This document shows positions 37,295 to 46,637 of a stretch of DNA of 64,000 nt, in pieces. The notes under the pieces are model-generated. The model ran no database searches and was not told where the DNA came from. It was given only the letters and a program-made list of their open reading frames with translations. Made by a program: the position numbers and the translations under genes. Origin of the DNA: Ignavibacteria bacterium (GTDB lineage Bacteria; Bacteroidota; Ignavibacteria; Kapaibacteriales; Kapaibacteriaceae); NCBI GenBank assembly GCA_947495975.1, contig CANMBE010000003.1, forward strand, positions 1 to 64,000, read 5' to 3'. Position 1 is the stretch's first letter, and every line of letters begins with the position of its first letter.

Positions 37295-38206
37295 ATGCTA
37301 ACCATCAAGAACATCACAAAGCGCTTCGGAGTTCAGCTCGCAAACAATAATGTTTCACTTGAAGTAAAAAGTGGGGCCATCTATGGATTGCTTGGGCCCA
37401 ACGGCGCTGGCAAGACAACTCTCATTCGCATGATCACCAACATTATCATGCCAGACGAGGGCGAAATTCTCCTGGATGGACTTCCTGTGTCTGCCATCCA
37501 ACAAAACACAATCGGCTACTTACCAGAAGAGCGCGGGCTGTATAAAAAACTCACGATCGCTGAGCAGCTCACATATTTTGGTCAACTCAAGGGGCTTGAT
37601 GGACGCGAAGCGCTCAAGCGCGGCTCGTGGTGGCTCAACCGCATGGACGCCTCTGGCTGGGAGTCAAAGAAAGTTCAGGAGCTCTCAAAGGGAATGCAGC
37701 AAAAAATTCAATTCATTTCTACCGTACTTCATGAACCAAAGCTTGTGATTTTAGATGAGCCCTTCAGTGGACTAGACCCATTAAATTCCGACCTACTTAT
37801 CTCAGTCATCAAAGAGCTTCAAGAGCGTGGTACCACAATCATTCTCTCTACACATCAAATGGATCAAGTAGAACGCCTTTGTGATGACATTGCTCTCATT
37901 AACCGAGGCCGTGTTGTTTTGCAGGGGAGTGTACGTGAGGTACGAGCTGGATTTCGCAGCGACCGTGTGTATGTAGACTACCATGGTGATGACGCTGCCA
38001 TGAGGAACGTGCCGGGCACATCTGTTGTGGATTCTGCGGCTGGACGGGTAGAACTCAGAATTGACAATACGGATGTTCAGACCACAGATATTCTTCGATA
38101 TGTGCTCAACATTGTGGAGATCACACGTTTTGAAGTTGCCGAGCCGTCGCTTCACGACATTTTTGTTCAGACCGTAACAGGTAATGTTACGATGTCATTG
38201 GTGTGA
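37295..38206 (+). CDS. ABC-2 type transporter ATP-binding protein (NatA-like)
   Basis: A 303-residue ATPase: Walker A GPNGAGKTT (about 36-44), signature LSKGMQQKIQF, Walker B LVILDEPFSGLDP and H-loop ILSTHQMDQ. The extra C-terminal domain (from about residue 215) is of the DUF4162 kind found in NatA-type exporters. It normally works with an ABC-2 permease, but none follows: only a short gap separates it from mltG. A TACCTTCG box at 37283-37290 (one mismatch to the -7 consensus) lies just upstream of the ATG at 37295. This is the second ABC ATPase in the window without a partner gene. Confidence 0.92.
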   Translation: MLTIKNITKRFGVQLANNNVSLEVKSGAIYGLLGPNGAGKTTLIRMITNIIMPDEGEILLDGLPVSAIQQNTIGYLPEERGLYKKLTIAEQLTYFGQLKGLDGREALKRGSWWLNRMDASGWESKKVQELSKGMQQKIQFISTVLHEPKLVILDEPFSGLDPLNSDLLISVIKELQERGTTIILSTHQMDQVERLCDDIALINRGRVVLQGSVREVRAGFRSDRVYVDYHGDDAAMRNVPGTSVVDSAAGRVELRIDNTDVQTTDILRYVLNIVEITRFEVAEPSLHDIFVQTVTGNVTMSLV

Positions 38207-38325
38207 ATCTGTTCGCCTATCACTTCACTGTACCGAAGTTTACGTGCATCTCGATCAGATACTCCACACCGCAATGAGTAAAGAAGACCAACACGAGGAA
38301 AGTTTTTCTCAACACAGAATTCTTC

Positions 38326-39315
38326 ATGAAACGTTCACTATTTCGGCTCATCCTCTTTGTTAGCCTCATTGCAGGTGTGTGTGGTGTTGGTGTTGCATGG
38401 GCAATGCTTCGCCCCTTACCTCTTCATGGCGATCGCGTTGTCCATATTGCTAGGCGCACAACGATGTCTAGGGCCATTGATAGTGTGGACGCACAATGTG
38501 GCTTGCCAACTCCGATGATCGTAAAAATGGTATCGCGGATTGTTGTGCGCGTTACGCAGAAGCCTGTGCAATACGGTTGGTATGTTTTCTCATCCAAGGA
38601 TACGCAATGGGACGTAGTGATTGCTCTTGTCACTGGTAGACATAGACCTGCCACTCGCGTAACCATTCCAGAGGGTTTTACCTATCGCGAAATTGCCAGC
38701 GTGTTGCATAGAAAGTTAGAGATAGACTCCGCAGCATTTATCGAATGGTGCGAAAACGATTCGGTGGTGCAAACACGTGCAAAAGGTGCGCCTTCGATGG
38801 AGGGCTATCTTATGCCCGAAACGTATGACATGCTATGGCGCGATGATGCATCCGCAGCCGGCGATAAGTTAGCAGAACAAGCAAAGAAGATTTGGAGCAC
38901 TGCAACCTCAACACGCTCTCGAAATGAAATTCTTACGTTAGCATCAATTGTGCAAGCAGAAGCAGCAGTTGTAAGCGAAATGCCACGAATCGCTGGAGTA
39001 TATGTTAATCGATTGAGAACTGGGATGCACCTCGATGCGGATCCCACGGTTCAATACGGGCAGGGTCAAAAAAAGCGTGTGTTGTATCGCGACCTTGCAG
39101 AGGCACATGCTTACAATACGTACATGCATGAAGGCTTGCCACCTGGGCCAATTTGCAACCCTGGAGTAGACGCTATTCGTGCAGCTATCCAGCCTGAGAA
39201 GCACACCTTTTTCTTCTTTGTTGCACGTGGCGATGGCACGGGGCTCCACAGATTCGCTCATACTGGTGCTGAGCATATGGAGAACGTGCGGCTTTACAGA
39301 AATGCCCGTCGTTAG
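38326..39315 (+). CDS. mltG: endolytic murein transglycosylase
   Basis: A 329-residue inner-membrane protein with one N-terminal helix (LFRLILFVSLIAGVCGVGVAWA) and a periplasmic YceG-type catalytic domain. Motifs are TIPEGFTYREIASVL, LASIVQAEAAVVSEMPRIAGVYVNRL with the catalytic glutamate in QAEA, and DADPTVQYGQG. It cuts nascent glycan strands and sets their length. The gene ends in a four-base overlap with the stop of the convergent gldM-like gene. Confidence 0.95.
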   Translation: MKRSLFRLILFVSLIAGVCGVGVAWAMLRPLPLHGDRVVHIARRTTMSRAIDSVDAQCGLPTPMIVKMVSRIVVRVTQKPVQYGWYVFSSKDTQWDVVIALVTGRHRPATRVTIPEGFTYREIASVLHRKLEIDSAAFIEWCENDSVVQTRAKGAPSMEGYLMPETYDMLWRDDASAAGDKLAEQAKKIWSTATSTRSRNEILTLASIVQAEAAVVSEMPRIAGVYVNRLRTGMHLDADPTVQYGQGQKKRVLYRDLAEAHAYNTYMHEGLPPGPICNPGVDAIRAAIQPEKHTFFFFVARGDGTGLHRFAHTGAEHMENVRLYRNARR

Positions 39316-40793
39316 TCTTCAACCCAAATCGCGCTTGCGCGTCCGCGATCATCTTGGGCTTGAATACGGAACGTAAAAGGTCGGTTCTGATCGCCCTGTG
39401 TAATCTCAAAAATTTCAAGCCACGACGTTGTAGGGCGTTGGCTATCTGCAGCCCGCAAATAGCCAGATAGTTTTTTGGGCTCAAGAGCATTTCCATCGAG
39501 AACACGCAGTGACGGTCTATTCACACTTCTATCATTTGAGAAAAACTGCACAACAACAGTCTTCTTTCGTGAGTCAGCATCGCGCTTTACATCTCGGATG
39601 ACGGGGAATGAATAACTGCGAACAAGAATTTGTTGTGCTGCGCCTTCTCTGTTTCCATCGATGACACGCTCAAATGTTAACGTGTGCCCAGTGTCTCGCA
39701 TCATAGGCTTGATGCGCAACAAGCCTTCATTCGTAGAAGCCACTTCCCTCTCGCCGTCTCGCACAATGGCCCGAGAATTTTCTACCAATGGCAGGTGTGG
39801 GTCAACAACGTATTCCACGTTCGGATACATCACATCTGGAACGTCAACCACTGCAAGGGGCTGAGCAGTTACAGTAAATATTGCCGTTCGCGATTGCCCA
39901 TCTCGGCGTTGAGCAGTTACCTCCACCGTAATCGTTCCACTGCGCGGTGCGCGCCCCTTTAACAGAATTGTGCGCTGATCGGTGTAGCGTTGCACGTCGC
40001 CGATATTCTCGCCTATGATTCGCACACGAGGAAGACCCGTGAGATCGCGAGCGGGATCTGCGCCACCAACACTTATTCGATTGGTCCATTCCCGAGAGGA
40101 TACCGTTGTGATTTTATCGCGCGCAGGATCTATCCAAAACTCACCGAGAGATGCAAGCATGTTACCACCTACGGTATCACGCACGATAACTGTATCTCTG
40201 CCGCCTGGCAGCGTGATTATCGTTGATGGATTTTCATTTTCAACGACTGTTGCAAGCACAAACTGCGTAGAGCCGGTCATACGCAGTCCAGTTGGCAGGC
40301 CATCTGCGCTAGAGCCATCTCCAGACAGATGTGCCAAGGGTGAGCCACTGCCTAACACTGTTACTCGAAATGTGCGCGTTAATGCATTTGCAAGATCAGG
40401 ATGCCAGTGAAACACAACGGCATTGCGCTGTGGTTGGTGCTCCAAAGAAAACATTGGTGTTGATGACTCGCCGGGCTCAATTGTTAAGACCTGACCAGTT
40501 TCAACTTCTTCAATTCGAGCGCTCACGCGCACATCGCTAACGGTAGCCGAATAGCGGATTACATTGAACGAGTCTAGTGCCATTACTCGTGCGCCCCCTG
40601 CACTGTCTCGTGTGAGCTTACAGAGAAGTCTCATACGGTCCGGAGTAAACTCCAGACGAGCATTGGCAAGGGTAGACGTGTCATTTTTCGCTTCTACAAG
40701 GTCAACTCGGTCCGGCATTAAGAGGACGAGAGCCACGAGGTAGAGAACGAAATAGATCTCAACCCGTCTGCGTCGACGATGACGATCGTTCAT
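39312..40793 (-). CDS. gldM: GldM-like periplasmic motor protein (putative T9SS/gliding motor)
   Basis: A 493-residue protein with an arginine-rich cytoplasmic tip (NDRHRRRRR), a single transmembrane helix (about 11-27, VEIYFVLYLVALVLLMP) and about 460 periplasmic residues rich in beta-strands, probably several Ig-like domains. Size (GldM is about 510), topology and above all its neighbour support GldM: it starts 35 bases inside the end of a GldL-like gene, as gldL-gldM are ordered in Flavobacterium. I do not recognise a strict GldM sequence motif, so homology is inferred from context and architecture. GldM spans the periplasm and transmits motion from GldL to the secretion ring. gldK and gldN are not beside it. 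Confidence 0.68.
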   Translation of the reverse strand: MNDRHRRRRRVEIYFVLYLVALVLLMPDRVDLVEAKNDTSTLANARLEFTPDRMRLLCKLTRDSAGGARVMALDSFNVIRYSATVSDVRVSARIEEVETGQVLTIEPGESSTPMFSLEHQPQRNAVVFHWHPDLANALTRTFRVTVLGSGSPLAHLSGDGSSADGLPTGLRMTGSTQFVLATVVENENPSTIITLPGGRDTVIVRDTVGGNMLASLGEFWIDPARDKITTVSSREWTNRISVGGADPARDLTGLPRVRIIGENIGDVQRYTDQRTILLKGRAPRSGTITVEVTAQRRDGQSRTAIFTVTAQPLAVVDVPDVMYPNVEYVVDPHLPLVENSRAIVRDGEREVASTNEGLLRIKPMMRDTGHTLTFERVIDGNREGAAQQILVRSYSFPVIRDVKRDADSRKKTVVVQFFSNDRSVNRPSLRVLDGNALEPKKLSGYLRAADSQRPTTSWLEIFEITQGDQNRPFTFRIQAQDDRGRASAIWVED

Positions 40794-41583
40794 CGCGGTC
40801 CAGAATGTGGCGAGAGAGAATTCGTTCTAGTTCGGTCCGTACCAGGCGCTCTACTTCTTGACGTTCAACAGCTTTTAGGCGTTCGCCAAGAGTATCAATA
40901 CTATCTGTAAATCTTTCGAGGGAAGAGGTTGTAGCCCGCATGGCGTTCATGAGATTTGGGTTAGGAGCCACGGCACTAATAGCAGCTTCAACACCATCGC
41001 GCATTTGCACAATCATGGTGTCCTGGCGATCAACAAGGTCATTCAGCGTGCCGGCGATGGTCTCGAGCTGCACGGCCATGGCGGCGTAGTCGCGCCCAAT
41101 CTCGCCCAACTCGCGCAGAAGTTCTTCAGCGGCCCCAGACTGCGGGCTTGTAGATGATGAAGCCTCTACGTCCTCAGGGGGCGTAAAGAACATCACAACA
41201 AACAGCATAAGAAGGAGGAGCGCCTCCAGAATAACGCCAGCCACTACGATAGCCGGAGTATCTATGACGCGTGTTCTATTGAGCCCCACGGCAACGAGCA
41301 GGACAGACGCCCCGAAATACACAAAGGCGTTTACGGCCGAATAGAAAAAGCGGTTGACCACTTCTTGCATCCACAAGGCAGTTCCCGCCCATATACCAAG
41401 GGGGTGCAGGACAACTACGTCTCGCTTTGTAGTGCGAATAAGCTCCCGCTCAGTGGTGCAAATGCGCCACAGAGTGGTGAGGGTCACCAAAGCGCTTACT
41501 TGACGCTCAAAGCGAAGCTCGCGATAGATGTCTCGCAGGAGTGTACGTCCGTGTACACTCGCCAATGTTTCGATGGTGGTCAT
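40759..41583 (-). CDS. gldL: GldL-like proton-channel motor protein (putative T9SS/gliding motor)
   Basis: A 274-residue inner-membrane protein. After an unusual N-terminal extension of about 80 residues come two close helices (about 83-101 and 109-134), then a long coiled coil (about 152-265, EELLRELGEIGRDYAAMAVQ). The second helix holds one buried glutamate, Glu120 in VILEALLLL, followed by FFTPPED. This matches the GldL layout TEALIF-FEP, where that glutamate (E49 in F. johnsoniae, from memory) is essential for proton flow. FVYFGAS in helix one resembles the GldL AYGMGA segment. I start at 41581-41583; a longer frame would run to 41688 into the divergent promoter. With the GldM-like partner it would form the proton-driven T9SS motor. 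Confidence 0.7.
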   Translation of the reverse strand: MTTIETLASVHGRTLLRDIYRELRFERQVSALVTLTTLWRICTTERELIRTTKRDVVVLHPLGIWAGTALWMQEVVNRFFYSAVNAFVYFGASVLLVAVGLNRTRVIDTPAIVVAGVILEALLLLMLFVVMFFTPPEDVEASSSTSPQSGAAEELLRELGEIGRDYAAMAVQLETIAGTLNDLVDRQDTMIVQMRDGVEAAISAVAPNPNLMNAMRATTSSLERFTDSIDTLGERLKAVERQEVERLVRTELERILSRHILDRDERSSSSTQTG

Positions 41584-41699
41584 GCTAAGGGAAAGATCAT
41601 GGCGTTTAATCTTCAATGATACGGAATCTGAGCGGTTGTCCTTTGTGGTCACCTGCTTCTGTCGTATCCTCGCATACCGTTTTGCCACATGGAGTATCC

Positions 41700-44600
41700 A
41701 TGAATCTCTTTCGACTGCCCTTCCTCATATGCTTGTTCATTGCCATAGCGCTTGCAACGTCTGCCGCCGGCACATCACCCTCAACAAAGAAGGGGCACAA
41801 CACACCTCCGGCGTTTGAGACCAATGTTGGCCAAGCGCGCTTCAGCAATGATGTTGACGGCTCCTATGTTGATGCCGTCATTCGTGTGAATGGGGTGATG
41901 GCCTACGTGCACAAGGGAGGCCTCCACATGCTCCAAACTCGAATCTCCAAGGATCCTACCTCACCAAAACATGAACCCGAGTATGAAGTGGATGCATTCC
42001 GAGTGGACATGCAATTACTTGCGAGCAACCCTTCGCCCCGTCTTGAATGGGTGCGCAAAGAATTGGGAATTGTCCGCTATCTCCTGCCAGGAACGGATGC
42101 AAATGGCTTGGTTGCAGAAAGGTACAACGCAATGGTCTACCACGATGTGTGGCCAGGGATCGATTTGCGTATGAACGTCAACACACAGGGAGTGAAGTAC
42201 GACTTCCTGGTGCATCCTGGAGCCAACCCGGAACAAATTGCATTTCAATATGTAGGGGGCTCAGCACCAATAGTTACATCTACTGGTGACCTTGAAATCA
42301 CAACTCCCCTAGGTTCAATTGGTGAACAAGCCCCATATGTTTTTGAGTCTTTAAAAAGTGGTGCACCTGGCAAGGTAATCCCTACTTCATTCGCTGTACG
42401 TGGGCACTCTGTAAGATTCAATGTTGGTGATTATGATAGAGCGTCAACATTAGTTGTAGACCCCCAACGGGTATGGGGCACGTATTACGGCTTTAATCAA
42501 AACATTGAAGCCCCGCGCATTGCAGCAGATCTCATTGGAAATATTTACACCAGTGGCTCAACAACAGCAACAAACATGCCCAGCATTCCTGGTGTTTTGC
42601 AACGCATCAATAGTGGAAGCTTTGATGGCTTTGTTGCAAAATTTAGTGCCACTGGCGACTTCTTGTGGCACACCTATTATGGTGGTTCGAATAACGACCG
42701 AATTCGTGATGTCACAACGGATGCACAGGGGAACGTTTGGACCTGCGGGCAAACAAATTCAGCAGATCTGCCTCTCCTTGCTGTTGGTAGCGGACCATAT
42801 GGCGATTGGGATTCAGTTCAAGGTGCCGAGGCTTTTGTCTTAAAGCTTACACCCAAAGGTGCCTGGTCAGATTCGTGGCAGGTATATGGCTCTCAAAGTG
42901 ACGTTGCTACCGGGATTGCTGTGAGTGCAACAGCCATCGCCATTGTAGGGTATACACGCAGTCCAAAACTTGGCGGTCTCTTTGGTGACCAGCCATATCG
43001 CAAGGACCCAACGAGTTTTAGCAACAACACGGACATGTTTGTTAGCGTAGTAAAACCAAAGACAAACGACACTACACGATGGATGAATAGTTATGTGATT
43101 TATTACGGCGGAGGGGGCGAAGACTTTGGCTACCGAATCGCTTTTGATTCTGTTGGCAATGTGATTTTTGGTGGCATCACCTATTCATCGAATTTTCCGG
43201 TGACAGACGGGACTGCTTACAAAGGCCTTGAGGATATTGCCGTTGTCAAGTTTGGGCCAACACCAGTCCGCCAATGGGCTACGATGTTCGGGTCAGATTC
43301 TTTCGAAACGTTTGGCGATCTCTCAGTTGATGTAACTGGAGCCACGGTTGTAGTTGGGACTACTGTGGGTACAAATTTTCCAACACTTACTCCACTACAA
43401 GCGAATAAGGCAACCGGACCTCGTGCAAGCGGATTTATTCGGAAACTGGGCGCAAACGGAATTGCACAATGGTCAACCTATTATGGAAGCGATTCCATTT
43501 GTGGACTGAATGGCGTAGCAACTGATAAATCAAACAATGTTTGGATTGCAGGTTACACGAATCGTGCGCCAAACATTCCAATTACAAGTGATGCGTTTCA
43601 ACCTCTACCAAATGGCTCAATCAATTTTGACGGATACTTCGCAAAAATTAATCCGACGGGAAGCACTGTTCTCTATGGATCATTTCATGGATCGCCCCCT
43701 CAAGACCCTCCACCGGGATTTCCGAGCCCACCAGCGAATTCCGATTTTGGAGGAGACGAGCTGAGTGATATCGTCTGCGAAGGCAATGCCTACGTTACTG
43801 TTGTTGGACTCGTTACTTCACTTCGGATGGATACCACTGCAGGTGCATACCAAGATTCATCCGATCTATTCAAAGACCCAATTCGGGCGAATGATTTTAT
43901 CTCGTATTTCAGCAACTGCAAAGATTCAGTCATTACGATTATTCCTAATGGATCATCTACGCTTTGTGGCGTTGACTCTCGACAGCTTTTAGCAACCGCC
44001 GGCTTTGATAGGTATCTCTGGTCTACTGGCGCAACAACTCGTTCCATTGTTGTTGTAGACTCGGGCAGTTATTCCGTACTAGCCACAACTCTTGATGGAT
44101 GCCGTTACAGAGATACGATCTTCATTAGTCGCAATGCAAAGCCGATTGTTTCGGCGGGTCCCGATACATCGGCGTGTTTGAATGTACCAATTCAGATAAC
44201 GGCTACACCGGGCAGTGGGAAAGCCCCTTTCAAATACAAATGGAATCGTATTGAAGCCGGTCCGGACTTTATAGATAATGACACGTTGCAATCGCCAAAC
44301 GTAAACCCAAGTGCTACGTCGCGGTATGAAGTGATAGTCACCGATTCATCTGGCTGCATTGCTAAGGACACACTTCTTGTAACACTGATCACGCCAAAAC
44401 CAACATTCGCTCCCGTGATGGTGGATTTTGCTGCTCTTGATGCTTGCGCATCATCTGCTGAACAAGAGATTACGATTACGAATCCAATGCCGTATGAAGT
44501 TCGCATCAGCGGCTTTACCCCAGATAATCCACGGTTGAGTTTAGTGACATCCCTAATACCGCCAATCAGTGTTGCACCAAACTCAAGTGTTAAACTTCGA

Positions 44601-46637
44601 GTGCGAATCACGCCAACTGTTTCTGGAGTAACGGTAGGAACTTTTGTTGTGTCTGGCACTCCATGTGCGTGGATTGGGAACTTCTCCTATCAGGTAGACA
44701 AACAACAACTTTCTGCTACGGTCACACCTGGCAATGTTGGATTTGGTGCAGGGGTGATCTGCGAGCAAGGGGCAAAGACTGATTCAGCTATCATTAGAAA
44801 TGGTGGAACATCGGTACTTGTGTTGCAGCCAGGGGTTGTTCTCGCCCCCTTCACAATCGTTTCGCCAACGAGCGCAGTTAGCCTTGATCCCGGCAAGGGG
44901 CAGGTTGTATACTTCCGTTATACGCCTACTGGTGCAGGTGCGTTTTCTGATGTAGCCAAGTTTCCATTTACCGTTGGAGCATGTTCAGATACGCTCCGTG
45001 TAAATCTCAATGCATTTACTTCTGTCGTAACTGTTACGGCATCGCCAACAACGATTGATGTAGGAACACTTTCTGGATGTGAAAGCGAACGAGACACTCT
45101 GATTACCATTAACAATACATCTTCAGTAGCTGTTGTTGTAACGCTCCCAGGAACGGCCGAAGTGGTCTTCACACCTCCAGGTCCGATTTCTATTCCGTCG
45201 CGCTCCTCGGTTGGCGTGCGTGTTGCAATTCGTCCATCCGTATCCGGTGCGTTTACACAAACAACAACACTTGTTGCAGAACCATGTAGCGTGAGCATCC
45301 CAGTCTCATTCTTAGCTCAGAAGAATGGCATTGCTTTTACGACGCCACCTTCAATTGACTTTGGTGAATTTTCTACGTGCACAGCAGCATCAACGTCTTC
45401 GCGTTCTGCGTCGCTCTCATTTGATGGCACGGGCACGGCAGCCATTGCAAGTGTTGTATCGGGCTCATCGATTACGTCATCACTTGTATCGGGGCAAACG
45501 CTAACGCCCGGCCAAGCTGTAAACTTTGCCGTGGTCTGGACGCCAACAGCAGAAGGTCCACTCGTTGACAGTGTCGTTGTCGTCTTTGAGCCTTGCAGCG
45601 TAAGACGAGTTATTCGCCTCAGTGGGACGCGTACACGCCCTTCCTTGCGTGCAGACAACCCCTCCATTGCACTTGGCACTGTTCCCGGCACTGCTACAGG
45701 AACGGTTCGTTTTACCAACGATGGCTCTGACACACTTAGCATTGCAATAACATCGCGATCGGTCAACACCATCTTTACTGCAACACGTCCGGTAGCACTC
45801 GGTGCTATCCTTCCTGGTGAACAAATCGAAGTTGACTATCAAGTCAACTGCGCGGGTCGATCTTCTTTTGTCGATTCCATTGAGGCCGCAATTGCAGCAC
45901 CATGCGGAGCAAGTGCGTTTAGCTCATTCACTGGTACGTGCACTACATCAGGTAAAGCACAGAGCAATATTGTCATTGACACTGCAGCCGTAAAGGTTGG
46001 AGACACGTTTACCGTGCCAATGCGCATTGTTTCATCGAGTGGGCTGAACAGCAACAACCTGCGGGCCTGGACAGCAGATGTAACCTATAATCCGATGGTG
46101 GTTGTGGGTGTTGGTACAACACCAGATTGTTTTGTGGCCGGACAGTTCACACCATGCACAATCTCTATCAACGGCGCCCGAGGCAATGACACAGTTGGGA
46201 CTCTCTATTCTCTCAACTTCACAGCGGTGCTTGGAACCACGGACGTAACCATGCTTACGCTCACAAATTTTGTGTGGACAGCGATGCCTTCCGCACAGGT
46301 CACCACTCGTGATGGCAAGGTTGTAATCACAGACATCTGCCGCGAGGGCGATGACCGCTTTCTTACGCCAAAGGCAAGTGGATTTTCTATAAGCGTATTC
46401 CCAACACCTGCTTCAGTCAACATGACGATTGATGTGAAGGGGGCAGGCACAAGCCCCATACCGTGGAGATTGTCAAGCTTTGTTGGGTCTGATGTAGTGA
46501 GCGGCACAATTGCTCCTGATGCCGATGGCACTGACGTAGCAATCGTTGATGTGCGCTCGTTGAGCGCTGGACTGTATCTCCTCACTATGGATGCACGAGG
46601 TACGACGTATCGTAGCACCGTGCTCATTCAACGCTGA
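41700..46637 (+). CDS. giant secreted protein: DUF7948/SBBP, anchor-D repeats, cohesin-like domain, T9SS sorting domain
   Basis: A 1645-residue surface protein. A signal peptide (FLICLFIAIALATSAAG) precedes a DUF7948-type domain (FETNVGQARF to TLVVDPQRVWG) and SBBP repeats (YYGGSNNDRIRDVT, YYGGGGEDFGY). A PKD-like stretch (GSSTLCGVDSRQLLATAG) is followed by five or more anchor-D-like repeats, each with a cysteine (DALDACASSAEQEI-type strings; IDVGTLSGCESERDTLI; IDFGEFSTCTAAS). A cohesin-like region (VIDTAAVKVGDTFTVPMRI) and ITDICREGD lead to a sorting domain (ISVFPTPASVNMTID ... GLYLLTMDARG ... VLIQR). It starts where the signal peptide begins (41700) and is coupled by TGATG to a small barrel gene. 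It lies divergent from gldL. Confidence 0.86.
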   Translation: MNLFRLPFLICLFIAIALATSAAGTSPSTKKGHNTPPAFETNVGQARFSNDVDGSYVDAVIRVNGVMAYVHKGGLHMLQTRISKDPTSPKHEPEYEVDAFRVDMQLLASNPSPRLEWVRKELGIVRYLLPGTDANGLVAERYNAMVYHDVWPGIDLRMNVNTQGVKYDFLVHPGANPEQIAFQYVGGSAPIVTSTGDLEITTPLGSIGEQAPYVFESLKSGAPGKVIPTSFAVRGHSVRFNVGDYDRASTLVVDPQRVWGTYYGFNQNIEAPRIAADLIGNIYTSGSTTATNMPSIPGVLQRINSGSFDGFVAKFSATGDFLWHTYYGGSNNDRIRDVTTDAQGNVWTCGQTNSADLPLLAVGSGPYGDWDSVQGAEAFVLKLTPKGAWSDSWQVYGSQSDVATGIAVSATAIAIVGYTRSPKLGGLFGDQPYRKDPTSFSNNTDMFVSVVKPKTNDTTRWMNSYVIYYGGGGEDFGYRIAFDSVGNVIFGGITYSSNFPVTDGTAYKGLEDIAVVKFGPTPVRQWATMFGSDSFETFGDLSVDVTGATVVVGTTVGTNFPTLTPLQANKATGPRASGFIRKLGANGIAQWSTYYGSDSICGLNGVATDKSNNVWIAGYTNRAPNIPITSDAFQPLPNGSINFDGYFAKINPTGSTVLYGSFHGSPPQDPPPGFPSPPANSDFGGDELSDIVCEGNAYVTVVGLVTSLRMDTTAGAYQDSSDLFKDPIRANDFISYFSNCKDSVITIIPNGSSTLCGVDSRQLLATAGFDRYLWSTGATTRSIVVVDSGSYSVLATTLDGCRYRDTIFISRNAKPIVSAGPDTSACLNVPIQITATPGSGKAPFKYKWNRIEAGPDFIDNDTLQSPNVNPSATSRYEVIVTDSSGCIAKDTLLVTLITPKPTFAPVMVDFAALDACASSAEQEITITNPMPYEVRISGFTPDNPRLSLVTSLIPPISVAPNSSVKLRVRITPTVSGVTVGTFVVSGTPCAWIGNFSYQVDKQQLSATVTPGNVGFGAGVICEQGAKTDSAIIRNGGTSVLVLQPGVVLAPFTIVSPTSAVSLDPGKGQVVYFRYTPTGAGAFSDVAKFPFTVGACSDTLRVNLNAFTSVVTVTASPTTIDVGTLSGCESERDTLITINNTSSVAVVVTLPGTAEVVFTPPGPISIPSRSSVGVRVAIRPSVSGAFTQTTTLVAEPCSVSIPVSFLAQKNGIAFTTPPSIDFGEFSTCTAASTSSRSASLSFDGTGTAAIASVVSGSSITSSLVSGQTLTPGQAVNFAVVWTPTAEGPLVDSVVVVFEPCSVRRVIRLSGTRTRPSLRADNPSIALGTVPGTATGTVRFTNDGSDTLSIAITSRSVNTIFTATRPVALGAILPGEQIEVDYQVNCAGRSSFVDSIEAAIAAPCGASAFSSFTGTCTTSGKAQSNIVIDTAAVKVGDTFTVPMRIVSSSGLNSNNLRAWTADVTYNPMVVVGVGTTPDCFVAGQFTPCTISINGARGNDTVGTLYSLNFTAVLGTTDVTMLTLTNFVWTAMPSAQVTTRDGKVVITDICREGDDRFLTPKASGFSISVFPTPASVNMTIDVKGAGTSPIPWRLSSFVGSDVVSGTIAPDADGTDVAIVDVRSLSAGLYLLTMDARGTTYRSTVLIQR

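Noticed and set aside
38277-38366. Short plus-strand frame (29 codons) between the NatA-like gene and mltG
   Set aside because: Too short, out of frame with mltG and overlapping its signal region; no known motif.
44192-44659. 155-codon minus-strand frame within the 1645-aa cargo gene
   Set aside because: Antisense shadow of clearly conserved repeats; no start signals or family match.
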